Shown here in pieces: positions 58,335-64,000 of a DNA stretch of 64,000 bases. The stretch covers positions 7,525,347 to 7,589,346 of the forward strand of contig CM060107.1 in assembly GCA_030522415.1 (NCBI GenBank). Reading direction: 5' to 3'. The notes under the pieces were generated by a model, which saw nothing but the letters and a program-made list of their open reading frames with translations, did no database searches and was not told where the DNA came from. The DNA is from Channallabes apus (Eukaryota; Chordata; Actinopteri; Siluriformes; Clariidae). The first letter of the stretch is position 1; each line of letters opens with the position of its first letter. A program made the translations under genes and the position numbers.

Positions 58335-59019
58335 GTACAAAGAGCTTTCACACAGAGGTGACAGCTGATAAAAAAGCCTTTGTCACAGGAAAGATGTCAA
58401 GGCCAGGGACACATACACTTTCAGCCATTTTTTTCTTTCTCCAGCTCTTTCACCCCTCTCTCTCGGTCTCTCTCCCTCTCTTTCTCTCCGGGGAGTCTGT
58501 TGGTCACCTCGTTACAATGACTGCACTGCTTCAGGACCGCAAGAGAATAACAAGAATATTTTAACAAGTCAGTGTGACAGGTAAGAAAGAAGGATGGATA
58601 ATATTTAGAGTTTGTTAAGACTTTTGGGGAAGCATGTAACTTTCCTTAATGCTAAGACGTCCTCTATGTTTAACCAGTACACAGTTTTGTCTGCACCAGA
58701 TGTGAAACCATCGACCATGTCCCAACATTGTGTTGGTTTTTATATCGACGTCAATTATTTGTCAGACTATAAGTGACTATCATGAAGTAAGGTACTACCG
58801 GATTTCGGCAAGTACCAATATCAAGTTTCAAGGTTCGCTATCAAATATGCTGCTTTACACCAGCGCATTCTGGATTCTGGTGTAGGTTTCCTCTATTTCC
58901 ACCCAGAGTGGTCTTTAGCTGAGTGGTGAGGAGACTAGACCATTGATTAGAGTGGCAGCAATCAGCAGTGTAGTCACCGGAGCTGATCGCTGCTACTCCA
59001 GTCAGTGCCAAAGAGTGTA
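57851..59019. other. khdrbs3 intron 7; (GA)n microsatellite
   Basis: (GA)n at 58301-58328 and CT-rich sequence near 58450-58490. No exon; a weak tRNA-SINE-like trace near 58910-58960 is not firm. Confidence 0.4.
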
Positions 59020-59530
59020 CGAGGTGTGTTCAAGTCAAAGTGGGACTTTTGGTTGTGCTGGAAAACAGAACACAGTTACGAGAATAAAAACTCCCTTTAT
59101 TTCTCTATATAGTCTCCTACTACACTAATGCACTTATCCCAGTGTTTCGCTAGTGCTTGGATATCATCAACATAGAAGTTTTCAAAGTGGGCCGGAGCCA
59201 TAATTGGACTGCCTTTCTGATTTGCGTTCTGAAACCCTGGCCTTCCAGGAACACCATAATGCCCCAAACATGTGGAAATGGCTTTGAGCGCGGTCAGGAC
59301 TGTACTGGGCCGTGCCGATAACTCCCAGCCAAGTTCCTGTAACGTGCAAGTGGTGTTGGTGAATGATTGTGTATACAGATTCCCACACTCACATGCTTCT
59401 ATTCTGCAAGTTGTCAACAAGTGATTTTAAAGGACCAGGCGTTCCACACTCTAAATGTTCACGTGAACGACTGCAGTCGACTCCATGCCTCCCCGGCCGG
59501 TATTGTCATTCACGGGTTTCTAGCAATAAA
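59020..59530 (-). mobile_element. Mariner-like element remnant
   Basis: Reverse-strand translation ends ALAKHWDKCISVVGDYIEK, resembling the C-terminus of mariner-type transposases (a RWxKCI...GDYxEK pattern). Upstream parts are scrambled by frameshifts and the DDD triad is not seen. Confidence 0.55.
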
Positions 59531-59554
59531 CTTTTTTGAATATGATGTCATTGT

Positions 59555-59927
59555 GGGTGGCACGGTGGTGTAGTGGTTAGCACTGTCGCCTTGCACCTCC
59601 AGGGTCTGGGTTCGATTCCCCGGCCAGGCTCGATTCCCGTCTCTGTGTTCATGGAGTTTGCATGTTCTCCCCGTGCTTGGTGGGTTTCCTCCGGGTACTC
59701 CGGTTTCCTCCCACAGTCCAAAGATATGCAGATTAGGCTAACTGGCGTTCCCAAATTGACCATAGTGTGTGAATGAGTGGGTGAATGTGCTATGTGTGAG
59801 TGCCCTGCGATGGATTGGCACCCTGTCTAGGGTGTACCCCGCCTTGTGCCCTAAGCTTCCTGGGATAGGCTCCAGGTCCCCGCGACCCTGAATAGAGGAT
59901 AAAGCGGTACAGAAGATGAATGAATGA
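59555..59927 (+). mobile_element. V-SINE-type retroposon, full length
   Basis: Complete copy with (ATGA)n tail. Perfect 13-bp target-site duplication ATGATGTCATTGT at 59542-59554 and 59928-59940. Inserted just right of the mariner-like remnant. Confidence 0.95.
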
Positions 59928-61438
59928 ATGATGTCATTGTCTTAAATACTCATCAACATTGTAGCCCACTGATTAAAAAAGATTGCAGTTGTCTTTGTGT
60001 GTTTGTCCTGATACCTCTACGTCACCTATGACTATGTGCAAATGAGCTGTGGTTCCAGACTAATTGGCTCATAGCTCTGCATGTGTTTTATATAAATATT
60101 TAAAAGAAAAAAATAAGCCATCCAAAAAAATTAATTGTCCATGCTCTACTACATTCTGGAGAATAATCTACATCAATGCCATGGGACAGATTAGGGAACA
60201 AAAGACGGCTGTTCAGGGCAATGGAAATGATTCATGTCAATTAGTGCCCAATTCTTTTTTTCTTCAACTTTACAAAAATGGAAATGCACATGTTCCTCAC
60301 TTAACCTTGATGTGAATATAAGGATGCTAATCAATTCTTGCTTGCATTTAATCGCATTATTGCTTTAAACACACATAAACATTTTTTTTTGGATGTCTTC
60401 CTTTTAAAACCCACCTGCCATCCAAGAGAATGATAAGGACTTTGTTAGCATTGACCGTCACATTAAAGCACAATGAAAAGACATTTCCGCACAGTCGTCT
60501 TCACTTCTGATCTCTCTTTCACACACACACACACACACAGATATTTTATATTCTCTCCCTCCTCTCTCTATATAGTCTATATTCTCTCCCTCTTCTTCAT
60601 CAAGGTGAAGCACGTCCTCAAACTCGACAATATCTTCAAAACATTTAGACGTCGCTAACCATTTGAAGTGCACACTTAGGCTTTTCTGTTCCTTTATATC
60701 TTTATAACATACATGTACATGTCTTTATCCCTTTAGAAGACGAATATTTAAAGACACAAAAACACCTCGTAAAATACAAAAACACACACATGCGCTTGAA
60801 CTTTCATCCCTTAAGGATACCTACTCAGACATCTCAAATCATTTTAAACACTTAGACGTTCTGATCATTTAAAAACCCATGTAAAGATACTGTAGATGTC
60901 CATACTGTACAGTATGTCAAGAAATGTTTGAAGCAAAAGTCAAATAATGAAAAAATGCTGATTAAAAAGCGACGGAAATGGTCAAACACAGAACCATGAA
61001 AATGCTCAGAATTAAAATGGAGATGGTGAGTGTGGCAAGTGGGAGCATGGTTTAGCCGGAGTCTGCAGCAGGGGTTTGAGGGAATGAGCAAATTATTGTG
61101 GCACACCTGGTTCTTATTTGTAGCCGACTCCCTAACGTCCCTGGCAAATCAGTTCCCAAAATTACTGGTTTAGAATAATGGAGAATAATCACCAGTCTTT
61201 GGTATAATTTTGTACCATATATACAACCTTAGCCTCTGGCCAGTAAGAGGAAGTACAAGGATGGACTCATAAGGAAAGGCAATAGTGTAGGCCAGAAGTC
61301 TTTGCATGGCAGCTCAGTCCATGGCTTGTTGGTCCCTTACTTTGGCTGATATTTACTTCTGCAGAGCCCCAAGAGATTAATGTTGTTGCTCATGTTGTCG
61401 AGTGAGAGCCTGGTTGATGTCAGTCAGAGGAATCATAT
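59928..61438. other. khdrbs3 intron 7, no gene
   Basis: A short (CA)n at 60522-60539. 60120-60340 is unique AT-rich sequence with ATTA-type sites. No exon or RNA gene seen. Confidence 0.4.
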
Positions 61439-62025
61439 GCCTCTTTTCCACTGCATAGTACTGCACAGCACGGTTCAGTACAGCTCACTTCGGTTCGGCT
61501 CAGTTTGCGCTTCCACTGCAGTTTAGTACCGCTTTAGAGTGGGCGGGATTATTCACGTGTCGTTATAGTCACGGCGCCTCTATTGCCGTGACATCATCGT
61601 AAACGCGCCACAAACAAACACACAACAATGGAGCATATCGACGGCATGGTGTTCTTCATTCTCGGCATGTGGATGTTTTTAACAGCGAGACGAAGGAGTT
61701 TGTTTCAAAAGAGGCTGATGGCAGCCAAAGAAAATTTTTGGTTAATACAAAATGTGCGTCCGATCCTTCTCTGGCTGTTCATAGCGGTTCTGTTGTGTCT
61801 CGTGTCCCAAGTTCGGTGACGCAGTAATGACGATTTTCTCCGGCCAGTCAGTGACCAGCGGAGTTCACACGTCACATTTTGGTAACGGTTCGGCGCGCTT
61901 GGAACCTCGGCTGAGGTGGTACTAAAAAAAGGACCAGGTACCAGGTACTGTTCCCAGTGGAAAACCACCCCAAAAGTGAACTGAACTGAACCGTGTCATG
62001 CCGTACTGTGCAGTGGAAAAGCGCC
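61439..62025. mobile_element. MITE with long inverted ends, AT duplication
   Basis: The left end GCCTCTTTTCCACTGCATAG is the imperfect complement of the right end TGTGCAGTGGAAAAGCGCC, with similarity over about 55 bp including CACGGTTCAGT. AT flanks both sides (61437-61438 and 62026-62027). A 2-bp AT duplication fits ISL2EU/IS4EU-type Harbinger relatives, which is inference. It carries a short ORF. Confidence 0.75.
61628..61819 (+). CDS. 63-codon ORF inside the MITE
   Basis: Open from ATG to stop: starts MEHIDGMVFFILGMWMF, has a basic stretch TARRRSLFQKRLMA, and ends in a hydrophobic segment PILLWLFIAVLLCLV. The two hydrophobic segments suggest a small membrane-like peptide, but it may be noise. 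It could be the first coding exon of the parent transposon. I do not recognise the family and assign no function. Confidence 0.25.
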   Translation: MEHIDGMVFFILGMWMFLTARRRSLFQKRLMAAKENFWLIQNVRPILLWLFIAVLLCLVSQVR

Positions 62026-62918
62026 ATTAGACATCGGTCTCTGAGCAGGGCTTTGGTACCAGATTTACAGTGAGATGATCAGGATTGGACCTGACTAAGG
62101 GTTAAACTGCACATGAGCATTTTTATGGTTGTTCAAAACAATCTCTTAACACTTCAGCTAAATCTTACCTGAACACACCTGCAAAAGTAATTAAAAAATT
62201 TTAACTTAGAATATATATATCTTTTTCATAGTAAAACATAATTAATAATTATTTAGTTACCATCAACACACAGTTCCAGTATCAGTCTATCAGTCTAGGA
62301 CCTCCACGTTGTTTCTCGATCCAGACATTATCATACTATTTGCCTTATCTTTAGGCCAATCTGTTCAATGATTGTACAAGGGTACAATTCAAGGGTTGAC
62401 CATGAATTTTATTCAAAATAAAATACAGAAATAAAATGCAAAATAATAAATCTGTGTGTCTTATAGCAACATACTGTATAATATAAGGATGTACCAATTC
62501 TTAAAGCACATGCATGGGAATGACCTGGTGGCTGAAATGATCTATTCTGGAAATGAGAAGCTCATGTCCATCAGCAGCTGTCCTGATAAGCCCATGAGCT
62601 TTCTTGGATAAAGGACACGATGTCTACAGTAGTGCAGTACTGTAGATGTTTTTTTGCACCATGTTCAGTGTTTGGAAGCATTTGTTCAGGATTTCACCGA
62701 ATTAGTTAGTTGTTAGTTGACTTGGGTTGGATGGTGATGCGCGACCGACAGTTGTGTTGTGCTGGTCAATCCTGCTATGTCATATGTAGAGTAACAACTG
62801 TAAGTACAAACCTTACCCTGTTCATTTAAAACGTTCAACTTTAAAAAGAGATATAAAGAAAGACTTTATCTAGAAAGGGACACTTTTGTCTTAGTTGAAA
62901 ATGTGACCATGAAGTCCA
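62026..62918. other. khdrbs3 intron 7, nothing recognisable
   Basis: AT-rich unique sequence. Confidence 0.4.
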
Positions 62919-63336
62919 CACTGCAAAAATTGTTAGTCTAAAAATAAGAAACAATTACTACATTTGATAAAAAAATTACCTAAAACTAGTGAAATTATCT
63001 GTCCATGCAGCAAGTAAATTTTACTTGGTAAGAAATCTTGAAATAAGATTTTTAAATCAAGCGAACTGAGCAAACAAATCTTTGAGTTTGTCAAAGAATC
63101 TTTATTTGGTGAGACGTCTGGTGAAATAACTAATTTAACTTATTTTAAGAGCTATTCTATCCAATTTAGGATTTCTGGACTAATAAAGACAAAATGATAT
63201 ACTCATGCTCAGTTTAAGATTATGATATAAAATCAAGTATTAAAAACAAGTAAGTCATTTTTAAAACAAGGCAAATTATCTATCATGTCTGAAAGTCAGA
63301 TTTTAAATCATGGCAAGTGTCAGATAATTTGCAGTG
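62919..63336. mobile_element. hAT-like MITE with CACTGCAAA ends
   Basis: Starts CACTGCAAAAATT and ends AATTTGCAGTG. The interior is AT-rich with AAATAAGA and TTACTTGGTAAG motifs, as in a widespread fish MITE. Flanking 8-mers do not match. Confidence 0.65.
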
Positions 63337-64000
63337 CAGACATTCCTCCTTCTCTTTCAAAAACACCTCAGTTCCCACACAAGTCGAAATCTCACAATTG
63401 CGACCCGGTGTGTTGTGTGTGGTGTGTTCCTCAGGCCTTCTCGTCTAGCACGCTCCTCCCTCACTGGCTGTCCTGTGGCCCAGTTTTCCCAGAGTTTTCC
63501 TTCCATCTCTATCGCACTTGTGATATTTTTAACGTTTTTTTTTCGTCTAAATTCCCTTGCTTTCCTGCTCTCGTTCTGTCGAGGTGTCTCTGCTGAGGCT
63601 GTGTTCGCTCGTCTCTCTCACCTTGTTAAATTACACTCCAGCTCACTGCTGCAAATGAGAACAGTGAAAAGACTTTGCACATGACTTCTCTTTCTTCTCA
63701 CCCCTTATTGGTCTCCTTCTCTCGCTCTACGTTTCCCTCTCTTACTTACTCCCTTACACTCTGTGTCCCTGTCTCATCTTCTTCTTTCTCTTCTTCTCAT
63801 CGATCATCCCCTCATTCATATATACAGTAGTAGATGATGATGATGATGATGATGATGATGACAGTGGCTGTGTATGTAGGTAATTAGGTGCTTTTAAATA
63901 TTGACTGAATTTAGCTTTCCGAGACGTCTCACCGAGTCTCAATTTGGCTCGAGGACAGAACGGGCTGAACACACACCTTAACACACAGAGCAACCGGGGA
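63337..64000. other. khdrbs3 intron 7, right edge; (GAT)n microsatellite
   Basis: (GAT)n of about ten units at 63832-63861 and CT-rich sequence at 63690-63800. No terminal khdrbs3 exon before the window ends. Confidence 0.5.

Noticed and set aside
61628..61819. Host gene with a membrane peptide
   Set aside because: It lies entirely between the inverted ends of a MITE; listed only as a low-confidence element ORF.

Overview
This window is vertebrate genomic DNA, almost certainly from a teleost fish. The evidence is a spliced vertebrate gene with short exons and long introns, ten copies of a tRNA-headed V-SINE-type retroposon, many Tc1/mariner remnants, DIRS-type and L2-type retroelements, and abundant microsatellites. 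The SINE style suggests an ostariophysan such as a catfish, but the species cannot be fixed from the sequence alone.

The only host protein-coding gene I can support is khdrbs3 (SLM2/T-STAR), a STAR-family RNA-binding splicing regulator, on the + strand. Six consecutive coding exons are visible: 17285-17403, 24030-24146, 26072-26218, 29587-29726, 33656-33833 and 52290-52372. All have GT/AG borders and compatible phases, and together give 784 nt of coding sequence. They cover the end of QUA1, the KH domain, QUA2, the RG/proline-rich region and the start of the tyrosine-rich tail. The first coding exon must lie upstream of base 1 or be unrecognised in 1-17284. The last exons (tyrosine-rich C-terminus and stop) lie beyond 64000. 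Most of the window is therefore intronic.

Layout. 1-17284 is presumed intron 1: a minisatellite split by a nest of transposons (Gypsy fragment, Tc1, DIRS end), a MITE and a hAT-like element each carrying a V-SINE, a LINE tail, a 1593-bp Tc1 element with IR/DR-type ends, and several unique GC-richer blocks that may be conserved non-coding elements. 17404-33655 holds introns 2-5, with a T-STAR-type UAAA/UUAA motif cluster just after exon 2, a decayed 36-bp minisatellite before exon 3, a Harbinger-like element in intron 3, and a 53-unit, indel-free 36-bp minisatellite in intron 5. 33834-52289 is an 18.5-kb intron 6 dominated by a 5.8-kb broken DIRS retrotransposon, a candidate solo LTR, a third minisatellite sharing the same core, and LINE and Tc1 remains. 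52373-64000 is intron 7 with an L2-type LINE, Tc1/mariner fragments and two MITEs.

Most interesting points: (1) a possible autoregulatory T-STAR binding hairpin 27-115 nt after the exon 2 donor; (2) three introns of one splicing-factor gene carrying minisatellites with one shared core, the largest having a splice-donor-like motif in nearly every unit; (3) nested transposon chronology and a mosaic DIRS element.
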